A stretch of DNA of 64,000 bases from Rhizophagus clarus (Eukaryota; Glomeromycota; Glomeromycetes; Glomerales; Glomeraceae): positions 1,612,001 through 1,676,000 of the forward strand of contig BLAL01000274.1 in assembly GCA_015698045.1 (NCBI GenBank). Reading direction: 5' to 3'. Made by a program: the position numbers and the translations under genes. Shown in pieces: positions 55,403-64,000 of the stretch. Position 1 is the first letter of the stretch; each line of letters opens with the position of its first letter. The notes below the pieces were generated by a model, which saw only the letters and a list, made by a program, of their open reading frames with translations, did not search any database and was not told the origin of the DNA.

Positions 55403-58243
55403 TTAAACATCCGCATTTGAACAGCCTTTATCATATAGTGCAAGCAACTCTTGTGCATCGGCATTCCCTCCTTCAGCTGCCTCTTTGTACAAATTAAAAG
55501 CCTTTTCCTTGTCAATATCAACTATAATTCCATGAAGATAATAATAACCAAGTTTGTATTTTCCATTTATACATCCCATTTCGGCGGCTTTTTTATAATA
55601 TCCAAATGCTCTAATTGCATTTTTATTAACACCCTTTCCTAATTCATAAATCTCTCCTAATTTATATAGAGCTGTATTATCATCTGCTGATTTCTGATAC
55701 CAATAGTTAGCTTCACTTAAATTTTTTACTATTCCTTCTTCATTCTCATAGAATATTTTAAGAAAGTCTATTACATCACTATTTTCTGCTTCAGCTGCCT
55801 CATTATATAACTCAAATCCTTTTTTCTTATCAATATTAGTCCCAATTCCATTTACGTAACAATATCCAAGATGAAATTTTGCATTTACATATCCCTTTTC
55901 AGCTGATTTGTTATAAAGCTCAAACGCTTTAATTTCATCCTTATTTATACCTATTCCTAATTCATAGCATATGCCTAAGTTATCATATGTAACTCCATTT
56001 CCATTTATTTCTGCTTTTTGTAACCAGTAAATGCCTTTTTCTATATCCTTATTAGCTCCTTTTCCTACTATGTATATAAATCCAAGACTATTTTGTGCGC
56101 TAATATGGCCTTTTTCAGCTGATTTTTTATATAACTCAAAAGCTTTCATTTCATCTTGTTCAATTCCTAATCCAAATTTGTAACAATATGCTAAACTCTG
56201 TTGTGCTGCTTCATTTTCATTTTCAGATGCTTTATTATACCAATAAACGGCTTGTTCTAAATCTTTTTCGATACCTTCACCATAATAAAATAAATCTCCA
56301 AGATAATCTTGTGCAACATCGGATCCTTTTTCGGCTGCGAATTTATATAATTCGATAGCTTTTGTTATATTAACTTCGATTCCAATTCCTTTTTGATAAC
56401 AATACCCAAGTGCAGAATAAGCATCTAAATATTCTTGATCGGCTGATTTCTTATAATACTCAAATGCTTTTTTCTCATCTTTATCAACACCTTTCCCATA
56501 CCTGTAACATTTGCCAAGATAATATTGTGCTAAAGCATCTCCATTTTCTGCTGCTTTGCCATACCATGAGGCAGCTTTCTCTAAACACTTTTCAGTTCCT
56601 TCACCATACTCATATAACAACCCTAAATTGATTTGTGCACTAATATGGCCCTTTTCAGCTGCTGTTTTATATAATTCAAGTGCCTTTGCTTTATCAATTT
56701 TAGTTCCAATTCCTTCATCATAACAAATTCCAAGTGCAGCTTGACCATCTAAATACTCTTGATCAGCTGCTTTTTTAAAATATTCCAATGCTTTAACCTC
56801 ATTCTTTTCAACTCCTAGTATACCTAATTTATAATAACAGCCTAAATTAAATTGTGCTAATTGATACCCATTTTCTGCTGCTTCATTAAACCAGTAAACT
56901 GCTTTTTCTAAATCTATTCCCGTGCCTTCACCATATTCGTATAAAATTCCAAGACTATATTGTGCAATAACATGCTTTTTTTTAGCTGCAACGCTATATA
57001 AATTAAATGCCTTAGTTTTATTAATTTCAGTGCCGATTCCTTTATTATAACAATTTCCTAATTCAAATTGAGCATCTAAATATTCTTGATCAGCTGATTT
57101 TTTGAAGTATTTAAAAGCTTTTCTCATATCACTCTCTGTACTATTTCTATTTTTATAACAATTACCTAAGTTATACTGTGCTACCTTATTTCCATTTTCT
57201 GCTGCCTTACTATACCAATAAATTGCCTCTTCTAGGTTGTTTTCTATTCCAATTTCATTTTGGTAATAATTGATCAATATATTTTGTGCTAATGAATATT
57301 CTCCTTTAGCCGATTTTAAGAACCATTCAAAGGCTGCCTTGTTATCTTTACCGATTCCTATTCCATTTTGATAACATATACCTAAATTAAACTGCGCACG
57401 TAAATCACCTTCATTAGCAGCTTTTAAGTACCATTCAAATGCTTTCTTTTCATCCTTCGTTATTCCAATACCATTTTGATAACAATATCCTAAGTTATTT
57501 TGTGCATCAGAATTTCCCCCTTCTGCAGATTTTAAATAATATTCGAATGCTTTAAATTCATCTTTCTGTTTTCCTATACCATATTGATAACAATAACCTA
57601 AATTATTTAGTTCTATTAATTCTTTCTTTTCTGTTTTGCTCTCATTATAATTTTTATCATGTGATTCAAAATAATTCTCTATAGCATTTATCTCATCTTT
57701 ACATATATTTATTTCCAATCCATTAAAATTTTCAATTTGATTATGTGACATTACATGTACTTTTTCCAAATATCCAGATTCTTTCGCGATCAAATCTCTT
57801 TTATTTAAAATAATATCTTTATAATAATAAAATGATAATAAATATTTTGAAATAATAATATTGAGTAATTGATACATAGAAATTAATTTTTTATTCTCAT
57901 ATTTATGATTATTAATTGATAATAAATATAATTTTAAAGATTTATCTTTATCAATCATCATAATATCATCATCATTTTCATCATTTATTACCATCATACC
58001 ATGTTCATAAAAAAATCCTATTAAACTTGAAAACCAATTTTCTTTCTCTTTATGATCTTCCATTAATTTTAAAATTATTTTAGGATCTTTTTCATTTAAA
58101 TTAAAAAAATCTTGTACCCATTCTTTTAAAATATTTTCAAAAATTTCATAATTATCTATTTTCATAATTTTATGATAAAAATCTTTTAAGAATTTTTTTA
58201 AAAATTCTTCATCATCATCTTTTAATAATTTAATTGATGACAT
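55403..58243 (-). CDS. Sel1-like repeat protein, full length (946 aa)
   Basis: N-terminal domain as in its paralogues (MSSIKLLKDDDEEFLKKFLK, FSSLIGFFYEHGMMVINDEN, then KSLKLYLLSINN and MYQLLNIIISKYLLSFYYYK). A linker with KKELIELNNLGYCYQYGIGK leads into about 20 Sel1 repeats. The final repeats are GCINGKYKLGYYYLHGIIVD and KAFNLYKEAAEGGNADAQEL, then a short tail LALYDKGCSNADV. This is the closest relative of the disrupted gene at 44513-47976, nearly identical over most of its length including the 5' flank, and it supplies the empty target site at 57030-57032. It has one extra codon in a repeat (KLGILGVEKNE against KLGIGVEKNE). A solenoid scaffold is expected; ligand unknown. Confidence 0.95.
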   Translation of the reverse strand: MSSIKLLKDDDEEFLKKFLKDFYHKIMKIDNYEIFENILKEWVQDFFNLNEKDPKIILKLMEDHKEKENWFSSLIGFFYEHGMMVINDENDDDIMMIDKDKSLKLYLLSINNHKYENKKLISMYQLLNIIISKYLLSFYYYKDIILNKRDLIAKESGYLEKVHVMSHNQIENFNGLEINICKDEINAIENYFESHDKNYNESKTEKKELIELNNLGYCYQYGIGKQKDEFKAFEYYLKSAEGGNSDAQNNLGYCYQNGIGITKDEKKAFEWYLKAANEGDLRAQFNLGICYQNGIGIGKDNKAAFEWFLKSAKGEYSLAQNILINYYQNEIGIENNLEEAIYWYSKAAENGNKVAQYNLGNCYKNRNSTESDMRKAFKYFKKSADQEYLDAQFELGNCYNKGIGTEINKTKAFNLYSVAAKKKHVIAQYSLGILYEYGEGTGIDLEKAVYWFNEAAENGYQLAQFNLGCYYKLGILGVEKNEVKALEYFKKAADQEYLDGQAALGICYDEGIGTKIDKAKALELYKTAAEKGHISAQINLGLLYEYGEGTEKCLEKAASWYGKAAENGDALAQYYLGKCYRYGKGVDKDEKKAFEYYKKSADQEYLDAYSALGYCYQKGIGIEVNITKAIELYKFAAEKGSDVAQDYLGDLFYYGEGIEKDLEQAVYWYNKASENENEAAQQSLAYCYKFGLGIEQDEMKAFELYKKSAEKGHISAQNSLGFIYIVGKGANKDIEKGIYWLQKAEINGNGVTYDNLGICYELGIGINKDEIKAFELYNKSAEKGYVNAKFHLGYCYVNGIGTNIDKKKGFELYNEAAEAENSDVIDFLKIFYENEEGIVKNLSEANYWYQKSADDNTALYKLGEIYELGKGVNKNAIRAFGYYKKAAEMGCINGKYKLGYYYLHGIIVDIDKEKAFNLYKEAAEGGNADAQELLALYDKGCSNADV

Positions 58244-58480
58244 TTTGTTTAAGAAAAAAATTTAATAAATAAACCAAAAAGAATTTCATTTAAAAATTTT
58301 ACAAATTTCGCCAAAACATTATTATCGTGGTACGATAAAACTAACAAGGTAAGCAAGCGTAATGTTTGTTTGTCTGTGATACGAAGTTGCTAAATTTGAT
58401 ATCATTTTTATTGTGACACAACTATATTATCAGGATGGGAGGATGGGATCGGTAAATCGATAATTGATATGAAAATGAGT
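58244..58480 (-). promoter_or_regulatory. Duplicated 5' flank of the 55403-58243 gene
   Basis: Counterpart of 47977-48210; both carry CGCCAAAACATTATTAT, a GTACGATAAAACTAACAAGG block and GTTTGT(A/T)TGTCTGT. A GGATGG word is duplicated here only (ATGGGAGGATGGGATCGG). Its preservation next to the start codon fits a core promoter, but conservation may simply reflect recent duplication. Confidence 0.55.
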
Positions 58481-58555
58481 TGTATTAAGAAAGAAATGGC
58501 TTTGAATTTCATGAAAATCATAAATTTTGGATATTATCATAATAATAGTACAGAA

Positions 58556-58963
58556 GAATTGAAGTTAAAATTGAAAATTATTTATATAGTGCAATAGTTG
58601 AAAAGAAAGATGATGAATTAATCAAATATAAACTTGGAATTTTATAATGGCAAGAAGAAAAAGAAATCTAGAAAGTCAACAGATAATTTACTGTAAATTC
58701 ATAGTAAACACTCATATTTATTATATAAAAACATGAAGCTACAAAAAAGAAAGCAGAAAATAACTGAAAGTAAGTAGCATAGCATTATTTGAACAATTTA
58801 AATTAATTTCGAAGTAAAGCATTTTCAAAAACAAGAACACATTTACAATGTAATTAAAGTTATTAAAAATCTTATTATTTAACATATAGACAAAAATAAA
58901 TAGAATGAGAGTAAAATATAAAGGAAAATAAAGAACAATAGCGTATCGCTAAATATGTACATT
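58556..58963 (-). repeat. Duplicated 3' flank of the Sel1 genes, copy 2
   Basis: Counterpart of 54938-55402, directly joined to the 5' flank of the preceding gene after ATAATAATAGTACAG. This compact arrangement (about 720 bp between genes) appears to be the ancestral spacer of the array. Confidence 0.75.
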
Positions 58964-61840
58964 TTAAACTTCCGCATTTGAGCAGCCTTTATCATATAGT
59001 GCAAGAAACTCTTGTGCATCGGCATTCCCTCCTTCAGCTGCTTCTTTGTATAAATTAAAAGCCTTTTCCTTGTCAATATCAACTATAATTCCATGAAGAT
59101 AATAATAACCAAGTTTGTATTTTCCATTTATACATCCCATTTCGGCGGCTTTTTTGTAATAATCAAACGCCCTAATTTCATTTTTATTAACACCTTTTCC
59201 CAATTCATAAATCTCTCCTAATTTATATAATGCAACTACATTATTATTTTCTGCCGACCTTTGATACCAATGTTTAGCTTCGTTTAAATTTCTTACTATT
59301 ATTTCATTTTCGTAAAACGATCTAAGAAAGTCTACTACATTACTATTTTCTATTTCAGCTGCTTCATTATATAACTCAAATCCTTTTTCCTTATTAATAC
59401 TAGTCCCAATTCCATTTGCATAACAATATCCAAGATGAAATTTTGCATTAACATATCCTTTTTCAGCTGATTTTTTAAAACATTTAAACGCTTTATATTC
59501 ATCTTTATTTATGCCTATTCCTAATTCATAACATATACCCAAGTTATCATAAGTAACTCCGTTTCCATTTAACATTTCTGCTTTTTGTAACCAGTAAACG
59601 CCTTTTTCTAAATCTTTATTAGCTCCTTTTCCTATTAAGTATAAAAATCCGAGACTATTTTGTGCGCTGACATAGCCTTTTTCAGCAGATTTTTTAAATA
59701 ATTCAAAAGCTTTTGTTTCATCTTTTTCAACTCCAAATCCAAAGTTATAACAATACGCTAGATTATGTTGTGCTACTTCATATCCATTTTCAGATGCTTT
59801 ATTATACCAATAAATAGCTTGTCCTAAATCTTTTTTTATATCTTCACCATTAAAAAATAAAGCACCAAGATAGTCTTGTGCAACACTAGATCCTTTTTCA
59901 GCTGCCATATAATATAATTCAAGTGCTTTTGTTTTATTAACCTCAGTCCCAATTCCTTTTTGATAACAATATCCAAGTTCAGAATGAGCATTTAAATATC
60001 CTTGATCAGCTGATTTCTTATAATATATGAACGCTTTATTTTCATCCTTTTTAACTTCCGTTCCAAATTTATAAAAATGACCTAAATAGTATTGTGCTAT
60101 TTTACACCCGTTTTCTGCAGCTTTATTATACCAGTAAATGGCCATTTTTAAATCCCTTTCTGTACCTTTACCACTATAATATAAAGCTCCAAGATTTATT
60201 TGTGCAAAACTATATCCTTCTCCAGCAGCAATTTTATATAATTTAATTGCTTTTGTATGATCAACTTCAATTCCAATCCCAACATCATAACAATATCCAA
60301 GTTCAAATTGCGCATATAAATATTTTTGATCAGCTGACTTCTTATAATATTCGAAAGCTTTTCTTTCATCTTTTATTACACCCCTTCCATTTTTATAAAA
60401 ATTGCCTAAGTTATACTGTGCCACTGCGCTATCATTCTCATCTGCCTTGTTATACCAGTAATTAGATTTATCTAAGTCCTTTTCTGTACCTCTACCATTT
60501 GAATATAAAGTAGCAAGGCTCTTTTGCGCATTACTATACCCCTTTTCAGCAGCAATTTTATACAACCCAAATGCCTTTATTAAATCAATATTAATTCCAA
60601 TTCCCATCTCATAACAATATCCAAGTTCAAATTGAGCGTATAAATAATCTAGATCAGCTGATTTCTTATAATATCCAAAAGCCTTTTTCTCATCTTTTTC
60701 CACAATTTCACCGTTTTTATAAAAACAACCTAAATTGTATTGTGCAAATTTATTTCCATTTTCCGCAGCTTTTTGATACCAATAAATAGCTTTTTCTAAA
60801 TCTTTTTCTATCCCAATTTCATTTTGATAACAGTTACCTAAAATATTTTGAGCAGGAGAACATCCTCTTTCAGCAGATTTAAAATAACATTCAAAAGCTT
60901 TTTTACGATCCTTGTTCACTCCTATTCCATTTTGATAACAAATACCTAAATTATATTGTGCATGTGAATTCTCTTTATTTGTTGCTTTTAAATACCATTC
61001 AAATGCTTTCTTCTTATTTTTTGTTGTTCCAATACCATTTTGATAACAATATCCTAAGTTATTTTGTGCATCAGAATTTCCTCCTTCTGCTGATTTTAAA
61101 TAAAATTCAAATGATTTGACTTCATCTTTCTTTCTTCCTATGCCATGTTGGTAGTAATAACCTAAATCATTTAGTTCCTCTAATTCCTTCTTTTTAATGT
61201 AACTTTGTTGATTTTCATTAAATTCTTTATTATCAAGTGATTTAAAATAATTTTCTATTGTATTCACCTCATTTTTACATAAATTTATTACTAATCCATT
61301 AAAATTTTCAAATTGATCATATGACATTACATGAACATTTTCCAAATCTTTAAAATCGTTTACAATTAACTTCCTCCTGTGTATAATAATATCTTTATAA
61401 TAATAAAATGATAATAAATACTTTGAAACAATAATATTAAGTAATTGAAACGTGGAAGTTAATGATAATTTATTATTTTTTTTATCATTATAAATATTAT
61501 TTATTGGTAATAAATATAATTTTAAAGATTTATCTTTATTAATCATAATATCATCATCATCATCATCATCATCATTTACTACTATACCATGTTCATAAAA
61601 GAATCCTATTAAACTTGAAAACCAATTTTCATTCTCTTCATGATCTTCCATTAATTTTAAAATAATTTGAGGTTCTTTTTTATAATTAAAATTTAAAAAA
61701 TCTTTTATCCATTCAATTAAAATTTTTTCAAAATTATTATAATCATTTATTTTTATAATTTTATTATAAAATTCTTTTAAAAATTCTTTTAAGAAATTTT
61801 CATCATCTTTTGAAATATCATTATTATTATTTGATGACAT
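58964..61840 (-). CDS. Sel1-like repeat protein, full length (958 aa)
   Basis: Same architecture as its neighbour: ISKDDENFLKEFLKEFYNKI, ENENWFSSLIGFFYEHGIVV, then a run of seven Asp encoded by an ATC/GAT triplet repeat at about 61551-61575. A linker follows (TFQLLNIIVSKYLLSFYYYK, then ENFNGLVINLCKNEVNTIEN), then about 20 Sel1 repeats and the closing LHGIIVDIDKEKAFNLYKEA with tail ALYDKGCSNAEV. It is clearly more diverged from 55403-58243 in the first two thirds than in the last part, where sequence including the 3' flank is almost the same. This suggests gene conversion or unequal exchange at the 3' end. The start aligns with the paralogues and is preceded by an A-run (T-run on the plus strand at 61849-61859). 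Confidence 0.95.
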   Translation of the reverse strand: MSSNNNNDISKDDENFLKEFLKEFYNKIIKINDYNNFEKILIEWIKDFLNFNYKKEPQIILKLMEDHEENENWFSSLIGFFYEHGIVVNDDDDDDDDIMINKDKSLKLYLLPINNIYNDKKNNKLSLTSTFQLLNIIVSKYLLSFYYYKDIIIHRRKLIVNDFKDLENVHVMSYDQFENFNGLVINLCKNEVNTIENYFKSLDNKEFNENQQSYIKKKELEELNDLGYYYQHGIGRKKDEVKSFEFYLKSAEGGNSDAQNNLGYCYQNGIGTTKNKKKAFEWYLKATNKENSHAQYNLGICYQNGIGVNKDRKKAFECYFKSAERGCSPAQNILGNCYQNEIGIEKDLEKAIYWYQKAAENGNKFAQYNLGCFYKNGEIVEKDEKKAFGYYKKSADLDYLYAQFELGYCYEMGIGINIDLIKAFGLYKIAAEKGYSNAQKSLATLYSNGRGTEKDLDKSNYWYNKADENDSAVAQYNLGNFYKNGRGVIKDERKAFEYYKKSADQKYLYAQFELGYCYDVGIGIEVDHTKAIKLYKIAAGEGYSFAQINLGALYYSGKGTERDLKMAIYWYNKAAENGCKIAQYYLGHFYKFGTEVKKDENKAFIYYKKSADQGYLNAHSELGYCYQKGIGTEVNKTKALELYYMAAEKGSSVAQDYLGALFFNGEDIKKDLGQAIYWYNKASENGYEVAQHNLAYCYNFGFGVEKDETKAFELFKKSAEKGYVSAQNSLGFLYLIGKGANKDLEKGVYWLQKAEMLNGNGVTYDNLGICYELGIGINKDEYKAFKCFKKSAEKGYVNAKFHLGYCYANGIGTSINKEKGFELYNEAAEIENSNVVDFLRSFYENEIIVRNLNEAKHWYQRSAENNNVVALYKLGEIYELGKGVNKNEIRAFDYYKKAAEMGCINGKYKLGYYYLHGIIVDIDKEKAFNLYKEAAEGGNADAQEFLALYDKGCSNAEV

Positions 61841-63705
61841 TATAAATTTTTTTTTTTTTATTTCTTATTAATTGAGCTAGAAATGTTGTTAAACTTTCAG
61901 GGTCAACTGTTAATTTATTATGATGGTAATGTTCTGTTGCACTACATAATACACAACATATATATAGCGGCATTCTCCGTTTTGTGTTACAAAATAATGA
62001 ATGAAGAAGTTAGTTAAACTTGGAGGCTTAATGATATGGATCACGTGATTTATAATGTCGTCATTGTAATTCCGGTCAGAATTACGTTTACTCGGTCTAG
62101 AGATATGACGCGTATAAACATTCTAATCTATTAAAACTGATTTTTTATATGTAATGAAACATCTTCATGAAATATCTCAAACGAAAATAAATTAAATAAA
62201 TTATATATAGTCGTATTTATTTTCGGACAAACATCAATAGTTCGTGATTCCTGACGCGAGACTTTCAAATAGAAAAATTTCTTTCCAAAAAAAAAAAAAA
62301 AATCATTCCAAGCTGAATTTTAGCTACTATTAATAAATGATTTTATTTCGTTGACAGAAATTCAAAATTAAGTTATTGATATAACAGGGATTGTAAATTA
62401 AGAATCTCGAAAATAAATAAATTAAATAAGAGATGCTTGAAATCCTAATAAATAGAATGTGATTATTTAATGCTACGTTCGGCGCATAAAGTCATTTGAG
62501 AAGAAATTTTATCGTAAAATAAATCTTAGCGTTGCGTTGACTGTTCTGATTCACAAAGAAAAATTCGGATGTGTCAACAGAAAAAAGTATGATTTATTCT
62601 CAAAATGAAATGCAATATCGGAGTTGTGTCAAAAAAAGAAAAAAAAAAATTATTTATTAGAATATTTAAACAAATAGAACTAATGAAATATAAATTCACT
62701 CACTTGCATAATATATAAAGAAATAAGAATAATGTTATTTACAGTATATGAATAAATTGTTTCGTTTGAATATTTTTTTTTTTCTTTCTAAACATTTCGT
62801 AGACGATAAACTCTATAATTGCTAATTTTTTTTTTTTTTTAAAAAAAAAAAAATAAGTTTATCAATTTAAAAAATTTAACCATTCAGTTACTTTTATCTA
62901 ATATTAAATGTTGATTCACTTTAATTTTTAAAAGTGGAAAATTTTTTGTTGGTATTACTATGAGTAAAAATTAAAAATTTGCAATCAAACGAAATTTCTC
63001 ATTTTTGTCGCAAAAACGATTTTAAAAAATTTTTTCAAAAAAAAAAAAAAAAAATGTATCTCCAATGATTACATTAATAAATCATCTATTTATATATGAA
63101 ATAAAAAAAAAAAAAAAAAATATTATAAACGACGAATTTTTTAACTATCCTTACAACTGTAAAATTACGTATACTTTTTTTTTTTAAAACAATGTCGATA
63201 TGTCTCATAATAAACTTTTTAGCAAATAATAAAAAACTATCAAAATATTTAAAAAGAATTCAAACAATACCAAAGTAATTTCTTAAAGTCACTTTTTATG
63301 AGTGAACATCCCATAAATGTGGTGTTACCCGAATGCATTGTACCCATGTGCAAAAAATTAAACCTAATAAATAAAGTGGGTATGACCAAAAGGGGAGTCT
63401 TTTAAGCGGTCTTACATTAATATGGGCGTAAAGTCAACCTATGTGAAAATGACTTGAATGATTTTCATCCGCATCTTCGTGATACAAGTTTGTGGTTTCG
63501 TACACTTTATAACAATACACAAAAGAATTGTACAACTATTTTCATACAATCGAAAACACGATTTTCCTTTTTCAAATTATGCGCTTGTATATTAAGAGAT
63601 AGTGTAAACGTAGTGTCGTGTACCATTCATTACATTGTTACAGTTCAAAAATTCTCCCCTTACGAAAAAGAAAAAAATATATATATTTCTTAAAAACTCA
63701 CAATA
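61841..63705. other. Intergenic between divergent Sel1 genes
   Basis: A 1.9-kb spacer between a minus- and a plus-strand Sel1 gene, so it should hold two promoters. Many A/T homopolymers (62289-62303, 62829-62852, 63038-63053, 63103-63120). Nothing else recognised; the frame at 63454-63693 abuts the next gene and has no family signal. Confidence 0.45.
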
Positions 63706-64000
63706 ATGTCGTCAAAAAATAAAATTTCAAAAGATGATGAAAATTTTTCAAAAGAATTTTTAAAAGAATTCTATCGTCAAATAATGATAAATATAGATAA
63801 TTATACGAATTTTGAAATTATTTTAATGAAATGGACGAAAGAATTTTTTTATCATAATGAAAAAGATCCTAAAAATTTTTTAAATTTTATGAAAAAACAT
63901 CATGAAAATGAAAATTGGTTTTCAAGTTTAATAGGATTTTTTTATGAATATAATATAGTTGATGAAACTACTAGTAAACATTCAATTTCAAAATTTTATT
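63706..64000 (+). CDS. Sel1-family gene, N-terminal domain only (3' end outside the window)
   Basis: From ATG 63706 the frame stays open to the window edge, about 98 codons. It reads ISKDDENFSKEFLKEFYRQI, then YTNFEIILMKWTKEFFYHNE and HHENENWFSSLIGFFYEYNI, matching the N-terminal domain of the other Sel1 genes residue for residue at the key positions. Repeats are expected downstream but not visible. An A-run (KEKKN-coding DNA at 63665-63677) lies shortly upstream, as for the paralogues. Confidence 0.85.
   Translation, partial: MSSKNKISKDDENFSKEFLKEFYRQIMINIDNYTNFEIILMKWTKEFFYHNEKDPKNFLNFMKKHHENENWFSSLIGFFYEYNIVDETTSKHSISKFY

Noticed and set aside
1..64000. CRISPR arrays, bacterial operons, rRNA genes
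   Set aside because: No regular spacer-repeat arrays and no rRNA-like conserved words seen; the minisatellites lack unique spacers. The genome is eukaryotic.

Overview
The window is eukaryotic nuclear DNA: very AT-rich, with long poly(A)/poly(T) runs, short GT-AG introns of about 60-95 nt, and no bacterial operon signals. The gene content points to an arbuscular mycorrhizal fungus of the Glomeromycotina, most likely Rhizophagus or a close relative. That content is many Sel1-like repeat genes, a Crinkler-type effector, decayed nuclear HNH/NUMOD genes, a sacsin-like giant gene and dense small transposons. The species call is inference from family content; no search was run.

Layout. 1-3331: the 3' part of a large Sel1-repeat gene. 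4064-4792: a CCCTA-ended, 3-bp-TSD DNA element. 8299-9902: a Sel1 gene with a one-base frame break. 10151-11240: two hairpin/TIR elements and AT minisatellites. 11428-13041: a decayed coiled-coil gene. 13919-16040: a spliced unknown gene immediately followed by a Crinkler gene with a nuclease-like C-terminus. 16441-17370(-): a double NUMOD4-HNH-NUMOD1 pseudogene. 18934-19833: a four-exon acidic unknown protein. 20240-20825: a Sel1 relic. 21498-23699: a TPR-SET protein. 26927-29572: an intact Sel1 gene. 31742-41136(-): a twelve-exon gene whose reading frame closes exactly over 2840 codons and encodes a sacsin-like protein with two HSP90-type ATPase modules and a C-terminal BTB domain. 42008-44451: a probable non-autonomous Helitron full of minisatellites. 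44513-61840(-): a tandem array of three Sel1 genes, the first broken by a second CCCTA element. A block of about 6.7 kb holding three decayed genes and small transposons separates the first and second. 63706-64000: the start of one more Sel1 gene.

Themes. (1) Sel1 genes multiply by tandem duplication. Their near-identical flanks act as empty-site controls, which date and delimit two transposon insertions from this window alone. (2) At least six distinct small DNA elements show intact or near-intact target-site duplications of 2, 3, 8 or 10 bp, so several transposon superfamilies have been active. (3) Several proteins are signalling or proteostasis adaptors (Sel1 solenoids, sacsin-BTB, TPR-SET) or possible secreted/host-directed factors (Crinkler). 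How they work together is not shown by the sequence.
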